Shown piece after piece: positions 20,958-30,932 of a stretch of 64,000 bases of DNA. Below the pieces are notes generated by a model. That model saw only the letters and a list, made by a program, of their open reading frames with translations. It was not told where the DNA came from and searched no databases. The translations under genes and the position numbers were made by a program. Numbering within the stretch: position 1 is the stretch's first letter; every line of letters begins with the position of its first letter. The DNA is from Glaciecola sp. XM2 (lineage in GTDB: Bacteria; Pseudomonadota; Gammaproteobacteria; Enterobacterales; Alteromonadaceae), in contig NZ_JAHEOJ010000022.1 in the NCBI RefSeq assembly GCF_018595715.1, positions 1 to 64,000 on the forward strand. The letters are read 5' to 3'.

Positions 20958-22346
20958 CTATTCAGTCTGATTCGTTTCGCGTGCTTTTGGCATAAAGACT
21001 CTTATGCCACAAAGCCCAGCAATCGTAATAATCCCAATTAGTAGACCTAGCCATGGCTCAAATAAGCTAAATGCCATCGCAGTGATCACCATTGCCCCTC
21101 TTTCCGTTGCATCGTCTACTAGTGATAAGGCCAAAGTCGCACACGCAAAAGCGGTAAGAATGAGAGTAACGGCTAGAGCAACAGGTAAAAGCGGTTCAAG
21201 TAAGGTGACCAATGGAAGTAACACAAACAGTATTGGCAAACCAAATAGGTAGAAGCTACCGATGCTGTCAAAGATAGAGTTGAGCTTGCCTTTGCTATCT
21301 GCCCAGCGTTTGAGCAGTATGACCTGAATTCCGGTCCATAAAACACCTTGAGTACTGAAAAACGGCGCAATGATACCCATCAAGGCATTTCGAATACCAG
21401 TTGCCATATGCGCACGGCTGCTGTTGATTTCCAACTTCTCATCGGTACGAGCCTTTTGTGCATGCTCAATCATTTCATTCCCGGTGACAACATCACCAAA
21501 GAATAAAATGTAGGTGATAAGCGCTAATGGAAAAGAAGCAATAAATGTTTCAATAGGTGGCCACCCAATCATAAACGGACTGGCTTTTGCCCAAAGCGAT
21601 ACCGCCGCGTCTCCAACATTGAGAATTTCCCAACGAATGTTGTATTCAAATTCCCCTGTAAAATAGCCCACGGTGCCGGCAATAATGAACCCTGGAAGCA
21701 GACCAAAACCTAATATCTTTGCCAAGACTTGATTTCTAAGCGCAATCGCTTGTAGCGGTTTCGAGAATGCAAAAAGCAAACACACCACCACACCAATCGT
21801 CCCGGCGATGGGCGCAGATTGAAATACGTTCGCCGCGTCGCCATCTTTAGTGACTCGCATGAACGCAGCAATGGCCGCGCCTAAAATAATACCGCCCTTA
21901 AACACGTTAGGTACAATTTGAATTAACTTCGCCCCTAAGCCAGTTACCCCTAAAAATACCAGTACTGCCGCAAAATTCAATGACAGCGCGGTCATTGCTT
22001 GAAACTGGCTTGCATGGTCACCTAAATAGGCGGGTGCGGTAATAAATGCGACAACAAATGGAATAGCCGGCGTTAACCAACCTGGCGCATAAGGGTCACC
22101 AAAAAGCATCCATGAAAATGAAATAAGCAAACTGTGAAACATTGCCATCACAACGGCTTCTTCAAAACTTAAGCCTAGTAGCGCCATAAAGTAAGGCACT
22201 AGGGCAAGCCCTGTTGCACCTGCTACTGCAAAACCTTGTAACATATCGGGCAACGAAAACCGCATATGCACAAAGGGGATACGCATTGTAAATGGTCCCC
22301 AATTAATACCTGGTTGAACTTCTCCGTCTTGGCGCTGTTTTAGCAT
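20958..22346 (-). CDS. Multi-pass permease (NCS2/DUF3360-like)
   Basis: A 462-residue inner-membrane protein with about 12 hydrophobic segments. The overall plan (LPDMLQGFAVAGATGLALVPYF, GWLTPAIPFVVAF, FFGDVVTGNEMIEHAQK) resembles the purine/sulphate permease fold, and the GDVVTGNE segment recalls the uncharacterised DUF3360 family. Substrate unknown. Start placed at MLKQRQDGEV (22346), with an AAGAGA-like site just upstream; the open frame extends 26 codons further to 22424 but lacks a better site. Divergent from the dUTPase gene 156 bases away. Confidence 0.75.
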   Translation of the reverse strand: MLKQRQDGEVQPGINWGPFTMRIPFVHMRFSLPDMLQGFAVAGATGLALVPYFMALLGLSFEEAVVMAMFHSLLISFSWMLFGDPYAPGWLTPAIPFVVAFITAPAYLGDHASQFQAMTALSLNFAAVLVFLGVTGLGAKLIQIVPNVFKGGIILGAAIAAFMRVTKDGDAANVFQSAPIAGTIGVVVCLLFAFSKPLQAIALRNQVLAKILGFGLLPGFIIAGTVGYFTGEFEYNIRWEILNVGDAAVSLWAKASPFMIGWPPIETFIASFPLALITYILFFGDVVTGNEMIEHAQKARTDEKLEINSSRAHMATGIRNALMGIIAPFFSTQGVLWTGIQVILLKRWADSKGKLNSIFDSIGSFYLFGLPILFVLLPLVTLLEPLLPVALAVTLILTAFACATLALSLVDDATERGAMVITAMAFSLFEPWLGLLIGIITIAGLCGIRVFMPKARETNQTE

Positions 22347-22502
22347 GTTATTATCTCTTATTATAAAGCTTCTAAATTCGCTGCAAGTCTGGTGTAATTC
22401 ATGACTGCCGGCGCGAAGAAGCAACTGCTGGGAAACTAAATGTATCCCATTATTACAGCTTTTTTAACAAAAAAGACTCATAAATTTAACAAGGGAAGTC
22501 AA

Positions 22503-23159
22503 ATGCTCAACAAAACACAAATCGCCATAATGCTCGACCTGCAAAACAAAATGAACACTAAGGTCAATCCCGATTGGCTAAACGCAGGTTACGCTTATTT
22601 AAGAGCAGCGATGATAGAGTCAGTTGAAGCAATTGAGCATCATGGTTGGAAGTGGTGGAAAGCGCAGCAGCTCGACCTTGCCCAAGTGCAAATGGAGTTG
22701 GTTGATATCTGGCATTTTGCACTATCGCATATTTTAATTGAGCACAACGGCAATATCCCAAACGCAAGCTCACAAATCGAACACGCTCTCACTTTAACAA
22801 ACACTGATGTGACGTTTGACGGTCAATCTTTCGACTTAACGACGCAAACTCTCGTTGAAAACCTAGAGTTGATGGCAGGGCTTTGCGTAGTGAAGCGTTT
22901 TGACGTAAAGCTTTTCACTACCATTGTTGAACAAGCGCATATGACCTCCACATCGCTTTTTGAACAATATGTGGGTAAAAACGTGCTGAATTTCTTCCGC
23001 CAAGACCATGGCTACAAGGAAGGGACATACATAAAAATGTGGGGCGGGCGAGAAGATAACGAGCACCTTGTTGATATTATGCAAACGCTCGATAGTAGCA
23101 ATCAAGACTACGCAAACTCTTTATACCAAGCGCTAGAGGAACGCTACAAAAGGGCTTAG
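22503..23159 (+). CDS. All-alpha dimeric dUTP diphosphatase
   Basis: It hydrolyses dUTP to dUMP, keeping uracil out of DNA and feeding dTMP synthesis. The 218 residues are of the all-helical NTP-pyrophosphatase type (Campylobacter/trypanosome dUTPase class), not the trimeric Dut. Metal-binding acidic clusters are visible: AAMIESVEAIEHHGWKWWK, ELVDIWHFALS and the C-terminal GYKEGTYIKMWGGREDNEHL. Start at MLNKTQIA, with AAGGGAAG upstream; an in-frame ATG at 22440 has no ribosome site. Confidence 0.88.
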   Translation: MLNKTQIAIMLDLQNKMNTKVNPDWLNAGYAYLRAAMIESVEAIEHHGWKWWKAQQLDLAQVQMELVDIWHFALSHILIEHNGNIPNASSQIEHALTLTNTDVTFDGQSFDLTTQTLVENLELMAGLCVVKRFDVKLFTTIVEQAHMTSTSLFEQYVGKNVLNFFRQDHGYKEGTYIKMWGGREDNEHLVDIMQTLDSSNQDYANSLYQALEERYKRA

Positions 23160-23296
23160 GCACTGATTTCTTTCTCACACAAAGGTGAATACACATCTGT
23201 TAACAAAGTACTTGTCGGAATAAGCTTATAAATCACCTAGTATTTTCAACAGAATTGATGCAAAAGCAGATTGTACAAACCTTAATTGGAGGTTAA

Positions 23297-24385
23297 TTGA
23301 AACCTATATTCCTTGTTTTTAGTGCGTGGCTGATGATGATTTTGATTTTCACAGCAAGTGTCCAAAGCACTCAGCCTCCGACACCCGCTCAAGAGCAAGA
23401 GTCTCCATCCAAAGAAGGGTTTTCAGACAGTGGGTTAGTAGCACTCGAAGCCTTTTTAGCTGACGCTGGCTCATCGTCTATGCTCATATTAAAAGATGGC
23501 GAAGAAGTGTTCCGATGGGGTAGCGTAGAAAAAAGACACGTCATTCACTCTATGCGCAAGCCTCTTATCAGCGCACTTTACGGTAAATACATTGCCGCTG
23601 GCGTAATTGATGTGGACAGCACCTTGGCACAAAATAATATCAACGATATTGCACCTGCGCTTTCGGAACAAGAGCTCTCAGCGAGCGTCTCCGATTTATT
23701 AAAATCTCGTTCTGGGGTATATCATAACGCCGCTGCAAATTCCCTTGGTATGATTCAAAATCGTCCGGTTCGAGAAACGCACCTACCTGGTAAACATTAT
23801 TTTTATAACAACTGGGATTTCAATGTGCTTGGCGCCTTGTTAGAGCAAAAAACGGGGAAATCGGTCTTCACCTTGTTTTTAGAAGATATCGCGCTCCCGC
23901 TTGGCATGGCTCAATACCAAGGTCAATACACAAGAATTGATGGTGAGGACGATAATGCAAAAATCCCTACTACCGATGGTTTTTACCAATATGAGACCAG
24001 CAAATCACAGTTTCCTGCTTATCACTTTCGAATGTCTGCTCTTGATTTAGCCAAGTTTGGACAGCTGTATCTAAACAAAGGCAAATGGGCACAAGAGCAG
24101 ATCATACCATCACAGTGGATTGAGCAAAGTACGCAGCCTTATTCAGTGTTTAACCCTAAATATGGGATTGCTTATGGGATGATGTGGTTTGTTTTGATGG
24201 AAACCGAAACAAGAGAGCATCGGGCGTTTTATCACACCGGCAACGGCGTTCATTTTCTTGGTGTTTATCCGCATTCAAATGTAGTAATTGTGCACCGGGT
24301 AGATACTGAAAAAGCATACCGGTTTACTCAGCAAGATTTTTACGTAATGATAAATAAAGTTTGGGGGGCTTACGGCAAAAAGTAA
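23297..24385 (+). CDS. Exported serine hydrolase (beta-lactamase/penicillin-binding fold)
   Basis: A 362-residue protein of the class C beta-lactamase superfamily. Residues 1-24 are an export signal. The catalytic SxxK is S85-M-R-K88 (HSMRKPL) and the second motif is Y170-N-N172, so the active site looks intact. The C-terminal third has YGMMWFVL and HTGNGVHFLGVYP, corresponding to the third motif region. Such proteins act as esterases or peptidases as often as lactamases. The start is TTG, chosen because GGAGG lies five bases before it. Confidence 0.85.
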   Translation: MKPIFLVFSAWLMMILIFTASVQSTQPPTPAQEQESPSKEGFSDSGLVALEAFLADAGSSSMLILKDGEEVFRWGSVEKRHVIHSMRKPLISALYGKYIAAGVIDVDSTLAQNNINDIAPALSEQELSASVSDLLKSRSGVYHNAAANSLGMIQNRPVRETHLPGKHYFYNNWDFNVLGALLEQKTGKSVFTLFLEDIALPLGMAQYQGQYTRIDGEDDNAKIPTTDGFYQYETSKSQFPAYHFRMSALDLAKFGQLYLNKGKWAQEQIIPSQWIEQSTQPYSVFNPKYGIAYGMMWFVLMETETREHRAFYHTGNGVHFLGVYPHSNVVIVHRVDTEKAYRFTQQDFYVMINKVWGAYGKK

Positions 24386-24479
24386 TTAACGCCAATACGA
24401 GTATATGACTTCTGGCCTATATTAATTGCTAATCATCATGGCATACTGATGTCCATTAGAAACATACAAGCAACGCTCT

Positions 24480-25580
24480 ATGACACTTTTTGAAAGCACC
24501 ATGCGCAGTATTATCTCGGTCACCTTTTTGATGGTAGTTTTGTATCTGCCTTTCAATACCTTGGCGCAGCAGGGGCAGCCTTTATCCGCAACGTTAAGCC
24601 TGAAAGCGATTGAAGGTTTATTCCAACAGCAACAATTTTCAGATGTAATTAAAGCCATTGAAAGCATTCCTGAGTCTCAGCGAACTCAAGAGCACTATCG
24701 CTTTTTAACGTATAGCCTTTCCACTGATGACTTAGACGAGGCCGAAGAAGCGGCGCAGCGAGCTATTGCGCGTTTCCCGAACGATCCCGATGTGTATCTT
24801 GTTCATGCTAGCATCATGGGGCAACAGGCGAGTGATTCCATCTTCAGCGCCTTTGGCTATGCAAAACAGGCGCTTGCGAGCCTAAACAAAGCCGTCAGTC
24901 TAGCGCCCAATAAGACTGAATATCGCATAGCATTATTAAGTTTTCATATTAATGCCCCTAGCATTGCTGGTGGTGACCGAGACGAAGCCCTCAAGCAGGT
25001 GCAAATGATTCAAGCACTGGACCCAATTGAAGGAGTAATTAACCTTGCTTGGTATCATCGCAGCTTTGACAACCCTGGGCTCGCCAAAGAAGTCTTGTTA
25101 GCAGCAAATCAAGACTTCCCTAAAAACATTAATATTTTAAATGCCCTAGCGACAAACGCGGTTCACAGTGAAAACTACATAGAAGCTATCGAATTTTACA
25201 AACAAGTCACCGATATACAACTTGTGCGCCCCATCAATGATGAGCAAAGCGTTATGCAGCGCTTTGATGAAGCCTTGTATCGCCAACTAAATGCACACTA
25301 TCAAATAGGGCGCTCAGCCTTGGTCGGAAACGTTATGCTTGATGAAGGGGTGACGCATATGCGCCAATATATGGAAACGATTCAAAATACCGAAGTTGTG
25401 GGAGCGCTAGATACTAGCGGCTTACCATCCATCCAATGGGCAAAACTCCGACTAAGTGGTTTATTACTAGCAAACAGCCAAGCAGATGCGGCCAATAAGA
25501 TGTTTCAACAAGTGGTGCTAGACAAAAACGACAGCAACATGAAAACCGTGTTTGATAAAATGAAAGCTAAGCTGGATTAA
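24480..25580 (+). CDS. Exported TPR-repeat protein
   Basis: A 366-residue protein of unknown function. A signal peptide covers roughly residues 10-30 (IISVTFLMVVLYLPFNTLA, cleaved after LAQ). Tetratricopeptide-like helical pairs follow, for example EAEEAAQRAIARFPNDPDVYLVHA, ALASLNKAVSLAPNK and YIEAIEFYKQVTD. Probably a periplasmic scaffold. The ribosome site at the first ATG is weak, and the ATG at 24501 would give a more standard signal peptide. Confidence 0.75.
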   Translation: MTLFESTMRSIISVTFLMVVLYLPFNTLAQQGQPLSATLSLKAIEGLFQQQQFSDVIKAIESIPESQRTQEHYRFLTYSLSTDDLDEAEEAAQRAIARFPNDPDVYLVHASIMGQQASDSIFSAFGYAKQALASLNKAVSLAPNKTEYRIALLSFHINAPSIAGGDRDEALKQVQMIQALDPIEGVINLAWYHRSFDNPGLAKEVLLAANQDFPKNINILNALATNAVHSENYIEAIEFYKQVTDIQLVRPINDEQSVMQRFDEALYRQLNAHYQIGRSALVGNVMLDEGVTHMRQYMETIQNTEVVGALDTSGLPSIQWAKLRLSGLLLANSQADAANKMFQQVVLDKNDSNMKTVFDKMKAKLD

Positions 25581-25762
25581 CTATATTGAAGTCGCTCCCT
25601 TTATATTGAGGACCTGAGAGACTTCTAGGCTTTTAGCTTTGTCCATGTATGGTGATTCTTAACTGATGACATCATGCTTTCACTTCTGCTGACCATTTCA
25701 CTTGTGAGGCCGCTTATTCCATGTTATCAACGTGCTTTACATTCAACACCGATTAACGCCTT

Positions 25763-26890
25763 GTGGAAATAAACAAAGATATTTTATCCTTAGACAATGC
25801 ATTGCATGGGCTTGTGAGCGGCATAGAAATACTCGATGCAATATCGCCGCTCAATTATAAAGAGCAAAAAGCCGTATTTTTTGAGAGCAAGTACTCTCAC
25901 TCGCCAAGATTTGTATACAAGCAAAACACCTTAGATGCATTTGCTTTAAAGCGACGACTGTTTAGTTTACCGATAGAATCGCTGCAAGACGACGACCTCA
26001 TCACCCTCTATACCGGCGTCATAAATTCCTACATTGATAAAGTAGACCAAGTGGTGTCCATTGGCTCAAACGACTTTTTATATGATTCATTTCGCTACTA
26101 TGGCGAACCCTCTGAAAAAGACCTAAGAAACGCAGCTTTTGTGCTGCATCTGCCTACTGAAAAACAGCCTGACGAAACCTTCTACAACGCCAGTGCAATT
26201 GAAACCTACTTAAAAGAATTTGCCATCGCGCAAGGCTACGAGCACAACATCAGACTCGATGAAAACATGATTGCCAACGCCCTAGCGTCTGGCACTACTA
26301 TTAAAATCAACGCCCAAGCTAAGGTCAACAAAATAGACATGACCGCCCTCGCCCATCATGAACTTGGCGTGCACTTAGCGACAACGCTCAACGGACGCAA
26401 TCAGCCATTGCGCATTCTGTCATTAGGATGCCCGGCCAACACCAAGACTCAAGAAGGCTTAGCCATACTCAGTGAATACATGGCCGGATGTTTAACTGTG
26501 GGGCGCTTACGAAACTTAGCGCTAAGAGTGATGGCGGTTAACTCAATGATTAAAGAAAAGAACTTTCGCGCAAGTTTCTTGTATCTGAAAGAGGAGTTTT
26601 CCGCCAGCGATGAACAAGCCTTTTCAATCACCGCTCGCGTGTATCGCGGGGGCGGTTTTACCAAAGACTATGTGTATTTACGAGGCTTTCATGACATGCT
26701 CAACGCCTATGAAACCAGCGATTGCTTCCATAATTTATTGTGCGGCAAGACCGCCTCTGAATATTTGCCCGTTATAAATAATTTGGTCAACAAGGGCTAC
26801 TTAGTTCCGCCAAAATTTATTACACCGGCGTTTGCATTGCCACAAGTCACTGACAGTATTCAAAAATTTATTGCTCATGCAATTAAATAG
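25763..26890 (+). CDS. QEGLA-motif (DUF1704/MATCAP-like) metalloprotease homologue
   Basis: A 375-residue member of the DUF1704 family, annotated elsewhere as flavohemoglobin expression-modulating QEGLA motif protein. The putative zinc site HHELGVH is at residues 198-204 and the QEGLA motif at 230-234. The same fold and motif occur in the mammalian MATCAP tubulin tyrosine carboxypeptidases, so a carboxypeptidase activity is plausible though unproven in bacteria. Start is GTG. Usual neighbours (N-formylglutamate hydrolase, ATP-grasp ligase) are absent; only a 21-codon ORF follows. Confidence 0.85.
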   Translation: MEINKDILSLDNALHGLVSGIEILDAISPLNYKEQKAVFFESKYSHSPRFVYKQNTLDAFALKRRLFSLPIESLQDDDLITLYTGVINSYIDKVDQVVSIGSNDFLYDSFRYYGEPSEKDLRNAAFVLHLPTEKQPDETFYNASAIETYLKEFAIAQGYEHNIRLDENMIANALASGTTIKINAQAKVNKIDMTALAHHELGVHLATTLNGRNQPLRILSLGCPANTKTQEGLAILSEYMAGCLTVGRLRNLALRVMAVNSMIKEKNFRASFLYLKEEFSASDEQAFSITARVYRGGGFTKDYVYLRGFHDMLNAYETSDCFHNLLCGKTASEYLPVINNLVNKGYLVPPKFITPAFALPQVTDSIQKFIAHAIK

Positions 26891-26899
26891 GAGATGCAA

Positions 26900-26965
26900 A
26901 TGACGCGGCTTAAACAGATTAAGCAGCAACATACCATTTACTTGGTTTTACTCTCGTCTGACTAA
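26900..26965 (+). CDS. Short ORF behind the QEGLA gene
   Basis: A 21-codon frame (MTRLKQIKQQHTIYLVLLSSD) begins ten bases after the QEGLA stop and has AGGAG at good spacing. It may be the stump of a lost operon partner, since ATP-grasp genes often follow in relatives, or a true small protein. No homology recognised. Confidence 0.3.
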   Translation: MTRLKQIKQQHTIYLVLLSSD

Positions 26966-27118
26966 AATGTGCATAACGATTAAATCTTTAACTCATGTTA
27001 TCAATGAATAAAAATGTAACATCACACAATAAAGTATAGCACTTTGTCAACTATACGCAGTGGTTGTGCCCTTCAATCAAAGACTTAAGCTCAAGTCTGA
27101 GCCGATGCTATTAAACCG

Positions 27119-28960
27119 TTATTCAACACCAATGAAACCACCTGTTTGATGCGCCCACAATTTGGCATATATCCCGCCTAGTTCTAGCAATTCTGCATGG
27201 GAACCGGATTCTACGACCTTGCCATTATCGAGCACTAACAGTCGGTCCATTTGCGCGATGGTCGATAAGCGATGAGCAATTGCGACAACGGTTTTTTCCT
27301 GCATGATCTTAATCAAGCATTCCTGAATGGCGGCTTCTACCTCAGAGTCGAGCGCTGATGTTGCTTCATCCAAGATTAAAATGGGCGCATCTTTCAACAT
27401 AACCCTGGCTATCGCGATACGCTGACGCTGACCGCCGGATAGTTTGACGCCGCGCTCGCCAACATGCGCATCGTAGCCCGTTCGCCCTTTTGCATCGCTT
27501 AATGAAAGTATGAAGTCATGGGCCTCAGCCTGTTTTGCAGCGGTAATCATCTGCTCTTCGGTGGCATCCATGCGGCCATATAAAATATTGTCACGCACCG
27601 AGCGATGCATTAAAGAGGTATCTTGAGTGACCATGCTAATTTGTGCGCGCAGGCTTTCTTGAGATATTTCATCAATCCCCTGATTGTCTATGCTGATGCG
27701 TCCACTTTGAATATCGTAAAATCTAAGCAGCAGATTAACGAGCGTAGATTTGCCTGCGCCAGAACGCCCGACCAACCCTACCTTTTCGCCGGGCTTGACG
27801 GCAATAGACAAATCCTTGAACACTTCAATGGTGTTCTCACTCTTTCCTGCATAAGCAAAATTAACCCCTTCAAAATCGATGCGTCCACCATCAATAACAA
27901 GGTCATTAGCATTGTCTTTATCTTTTATCTCGGCGGGGATCGCGAGAGTATCCATGCCATCTTGAACCGTTCCTATATTTTCAAAAAGCGAGGACACTTC
28001 CCACATGATCCATTGCGACATGCCGTTTAAACGCAAACTTAAACTCACTGCAATGGCAATAGCGCCGCCAGTGACGGCGCCATCGGTCCATAACAATACT
28101 GAAAGCCCTGCGATACTAAATACCAATAATGAATTAATGCTCCATACACAGGCTTGCAATAACGTGACTAAACGCATTTGTGGGTACACGGTTTGCAAGA
28201 AACCATCCATCCCCTCTTTTGCATAATGCTCTTCACGCTTGTGATGGCTAAACAGCTTAACGGTCATAATGTTGGTATAGCTATCGACAATACGCCCGGT
28301 CATCACTGAGCGCGCGTCGGCTTGCTTTTGCGAAACACGCTTCAAACGCGGTAAGAACACCCGAAGAATAATCACGTACGCCGCCAGCCATACAATAAGC
28401 GGCATGGCTAAGCGCCAGTCGGTGGTGAACACCAGCACAACAACCGAAATGAAATAAACGCTGACATATACAAACAGATTAAGAATCTTTGTCACCGTTT
28501 CACGCACCGACAGCGCAGTTTGCATTACTTTAGTGGCGACACGACCGGCAAATTCATCCTGATAAAAAGAAAGACTTTGCCCCAGCAAGTAACGATGCGC
28601 CATCCATCTGATGCGCATAGGGTAATTACCCAAGACCGACTGGTGGGTCAATAAAGATTCAAGGATGACAAATGCAGGAAGTATCAGCAGCACCAGCGCG
28701 CTCATACCAATTAAGCTCCACTTTTCTTCCTGAATAAATGTTGCTGGGTCGCGTGTTGCAAACCAGTCAACCAGTTGCCCCATAAAGCCAAATAGAGAGA
28801 CTTCTAAAATCGCCACTAAGGCGCTTAAAATCGATGCCATAATCAGCACCGGCCACATGCCTTTGGAGAAGTAGCGACAAAATGCAAATAGCGTTTTTGG
28901 CGGTTGTTTTGGTGCTTCTAACGGAAACGGTTGCGTTAACTTTTCAAAAAATGAAAACAT
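27119..28960 (-). CDS. ABC exporter, fused permease and ATPase
   Basis: A 613-residue type IV ABC half-transporter that should dimerise in the inner membrane. Six membrane helices occupy roughly residues 30-330. The ATPase follows: Walker A GRSGAGKST, Q-loop SMVTQDTSLMH, signature LSGGQRQR, Walker B ILILDEATSALD and the switch histidine in AIAHRLSTI. It resembles MsbA/MdlB-like multidrug exporters; the substrate cannot be read from the sequence. Monocistronic by context. Confidence 0.93.
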   Translation of the reverse strand: MFSFFEKLTQPFPLEAPKQPPKTLFAFCRYFSKGMWPVLIMASILSALVAILEVSLFGFMGQLVDWFATRDPATFIQEEKWSLIGMSALVLLILPAFVILESLLTHQSVLGNYPMRIRWMAHRYLLGQSLSFYQDEFAGRVATKVMQTALSVRETVTKILNLFVYVSVYFISVVVLVFTTDWRLAMPLIVWLAAYVIILRVFLPRLKRVSQKQADARSVMTGRIVDSYTNIMTVKLFSHHKREEHYAKEGMDGFLQTVYPQMRLVTLLQACVWSINSLLVFSIAGLSVLLWTDGAVTGGAIAIAVSLSLRLNGMSQWIMWEVSSLFENIGTVQDGMDTLAIPAEIKDKDNANDLVIDGGRIDFEGVNFAYAGKSENTIEVFKDLSIAVKPGEKVGLVGRSGAGKSTLVNLLLRFYDIQSGRISIDNQGIDEISQESLRAQISMVTQDTSLMHRSVRDNILYGRMDATEEQMITAAKQAEAHDFILSLSDAKGRTGYDAHVGERGVKLSGGQRQRIAIARVMLKDAPILILDEATSALDSEVEAAIQECLIKIMQEKTVVAIAHRLSTIAQMDRLLVLDNGKVVESGSHAELLELGGIYAKLWAHQTGGFIGVE

Positions 28961-29028
28961 GTATACTCAGTATGAAATAAAAAGAAAATGTGTTGGGGCC
29001 ATACCCTTAGCTTCAGTGCCTTGAGCAC

Positions 29029-29643
29029 CTATTTATCGATAAAACCAAGCGCGGCTAATTTACTCTCAACGGTTTTACGATGCTGCTCCTGCCATTGTTC
29101 AATGCTCATTGCAGCATCTTTTTGTGCTCTGGCCTTTGCAATCTCAAAGCACGCTTGGGCTTTATCTTTGCCCAGGATGACTATTCCCTCCTCATCCGCC
29201 ACAACAATGTCACCTTGATTTACGGTTGCCCCGCCGCACAATATACTCTGACCTAGCTCAGTAACATGGGCCTTTTTGCCTGGCTTTGGGATCACGCCAC
29301 GGGCAAATACAGGGAACTGCATCTCTCGTACTTCGGCTAGGTCTCTGATAGTGCCATCGATGACAAAACCCGCTATACCGCGCTTTTGCGCAATAGCGCA
29401 TACATTACCGCCGGCTAGTGCATAACTATCGTCGGCTTGGGCAACTATGATATCCCCTGGGTTTGCACGATAAATTGCAGCATGTAGCATCAAATGGTCA
29501 CCAGGCGGACAGTAAACCGTGAATGCAGGTCCAGCGATACGTTTTATATTTGGATAAAGCGGTTTGATTACATAATCAACAAAACTTTCTCTTCCAACTG
29601 CATCTGCGTAGTCGCATGGCGAAACATCGGCATACATCGGCAT
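29029..29643 (-). CDS. RraA/HMG-aldolase family protein
   Basis: A 204-residue protein of the RraA-like superfamily, which includes 4-hydroxy-4-methyl-2-oxoglutarate aldolases and the RNase E regulator RraA. The metal/pyruvate motif region GGNVCAIAQKRGIAGFVIDGTIRDL and the conserved D in DEEGIVI are present. An aldolase or oxaloacetate decarboxylase role is as likely as RNase regulation. Start set at MPMYADVSP (29643), with GGGAGC upstream; the ATG at 29676 would overlap the upstream MAPEG gene. Confidence 0.85.
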   Translation of the reverse strand: MPMYADVSPCDYADAVGRESFVDYVIKPLYPNIKRIAGPAFTVYCPPGDHLMLHAAIYRANPGDIIVAQADDSYALAGGNVCAIAQKRGIAGFVIDGTIRDLAEVREMQFPVFARGVIPKPGKKAHVTELGQSILCGGATVNQGDIVVADEEGIVILGKDKAQACFEIAKARAQKDAAMSIEQWQEQHRKTVESKLAALGFIDK

Positions 29644-29656
29644 ATCAATCTGCTCC

Positions 29657-30070
29657 CTAGATGAATTTCGTAACAATCATAAACAGCCAGTAGGCGCTGA
29701 TACCAAACTGTATTAAGAAAAATACAAAACGGGCATAAATAGCCGCGTTACTAATTGAAGCAATGTGAATAAGAGATTGAATAATCCGTGCACCTAATAC
29801 TATATAAACCAGTCCGTTTGTAATAGCGGTAGAATCCGTGGCCAATGCGAGTAACAGCACACCGCAAACAAATGGAAAGCTTTCTACCGTATTTAAGTGG
29901 GCGCGAGTTAAGCGTTGTCCCAACTCATCTACGTCACTTCCATCGGCTTTAAAAACCAAAGACGTGCGCTTTTGCGATTGATTGAACACACCTCTATATA
30001 AGGCCAAGGAAAGTAACAAAACCATTAACCAAGCAATATAGCCAGCTAAACCTAATATCGTTGCGCTCAT
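29657..30070 (-). CDS. MAPEG-family membrane protein
   Basis: A 137-residue protein with four membrane helices. The cytosolic loop after helix 1 ends with the MAPEG pattern RLTRAHLNTVESFPFVCGVLL, which binds glutathione in eukaryotic members. Bacterial MAPEG proteins are mostly uncharacterised. It ends 13 bases before the RraA-like start, so the two probably form a small operon. Confidence 0.88.
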   Translation of the reverse strand: MSATILGLAGYIAWLMVLLLSLALYRGVFNQSQKRTSLVFKADGSDVDELGQRLTRAHLNTVESFPFVCGVLLLALATDSTAITNGLVYIVLGARIIQSLIHIASISNAAIYARFVFFLIQFGISAYWLFMIVTKFI

Positions 30071-30160
30071 CTTTTACATCCTCTTATTTTTATTTTCGAG
30101 TTTAACATTGATGTCTTTGTGTACGAAATTTTGCTACACAAAGACTGCTTACTTTTAAGT

Positions 30161-30649
30161 TTATTCAAAGGGCTGATTTTCGGTGAGCATGTGCTTATGA
30201 CCATCAAACATATCAAACAGCTTTTGGTGAGCGGCGAATGATAACTCATCATCTCGATGAGGATATTCGCTTATCCAAGAAATTAGCATCTCTAAATTCT
30301 CATCTTGCGCAGCCTTCGACGGATATTTATGTGGCTCCCATGGTCTTGCCTTAGCGTTATCGACGCATTGTTGAACGGGTATATTTAAAAAAACCATCTC
30401 GTTGGCGTGACCCGCCAACAGTGCGAGTAAGTCGGCATAGCACCCTTCAATCACCCAATCTTTATTGGCATGCGTAAAAGCCTCTAGTTGTTGCCGGCAT
30501 GAGTCTAGAGGCGCGCGCGAGGGTGGTTCAGTGGGAAGCCATGCAATGGTATCGAGATCAAAATGGGTAAGCTGATGCTTTTGGGCAAGGTGCTTGGCCA
30601 TTGTTGACTTTCCGCAACCAGAATTTCCAAAAATGAGTAATTTGCGCAA
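30161..30649 (-). CDS. P-loop nucleoside/shikimate-kinase-like ATPase
   Basis: A 162-residue protein with Walker A GNSGCGKST at residues 8-16, FDLDTIAW and WVIEGCYADLL. This layout is that of small adenylate-kinase-related AAA_18/topology-modulation-type proteins found in many proteobacteria. The substrate is unknown. Its C-terminus is 90 bases from the MAPEG gene. Confidence 0.8.
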   Translation of the reverse strand: MRKLLIFGNSGCGKSTMAKHLAQKHQLTHFDLDTIAWLPTEPPSRAPLDSCRQQLEAFTHANKDWVIEGCYADLLALLAGHANEMVFLNIPVQQCVDNAKARPWEPHKYPSKAAQDENLEMLISWISEYPHRDDELSFAAHQKLFDMFDGHKHMLTENQPFE

Positions 30650-30932
30650 TGCTTTTGCCCCTCCTGTGCGTTTGTTTGTCAGTATGAAGTCCTTTCGTAT
30701 CGATTGCTACCACATTGTCTTAATCGGAAAGAAATGGCTTTTTACATTGTGAGGTTGGAAATTGCATTTTCTTACTTTTATCGATGAACCCAGCACTGGT
30801 TGGCAAACGGCTCCTTCGAGGCAGAAAGCGGTCGGTCGATATGCTCACGTCGCGATTCAGTAGCGCTCCTAACCTAAATATTCACTCCCAAATACTATTT
30901 TTTGAAGTCGAAATAAGATCGTAACATCGGAG

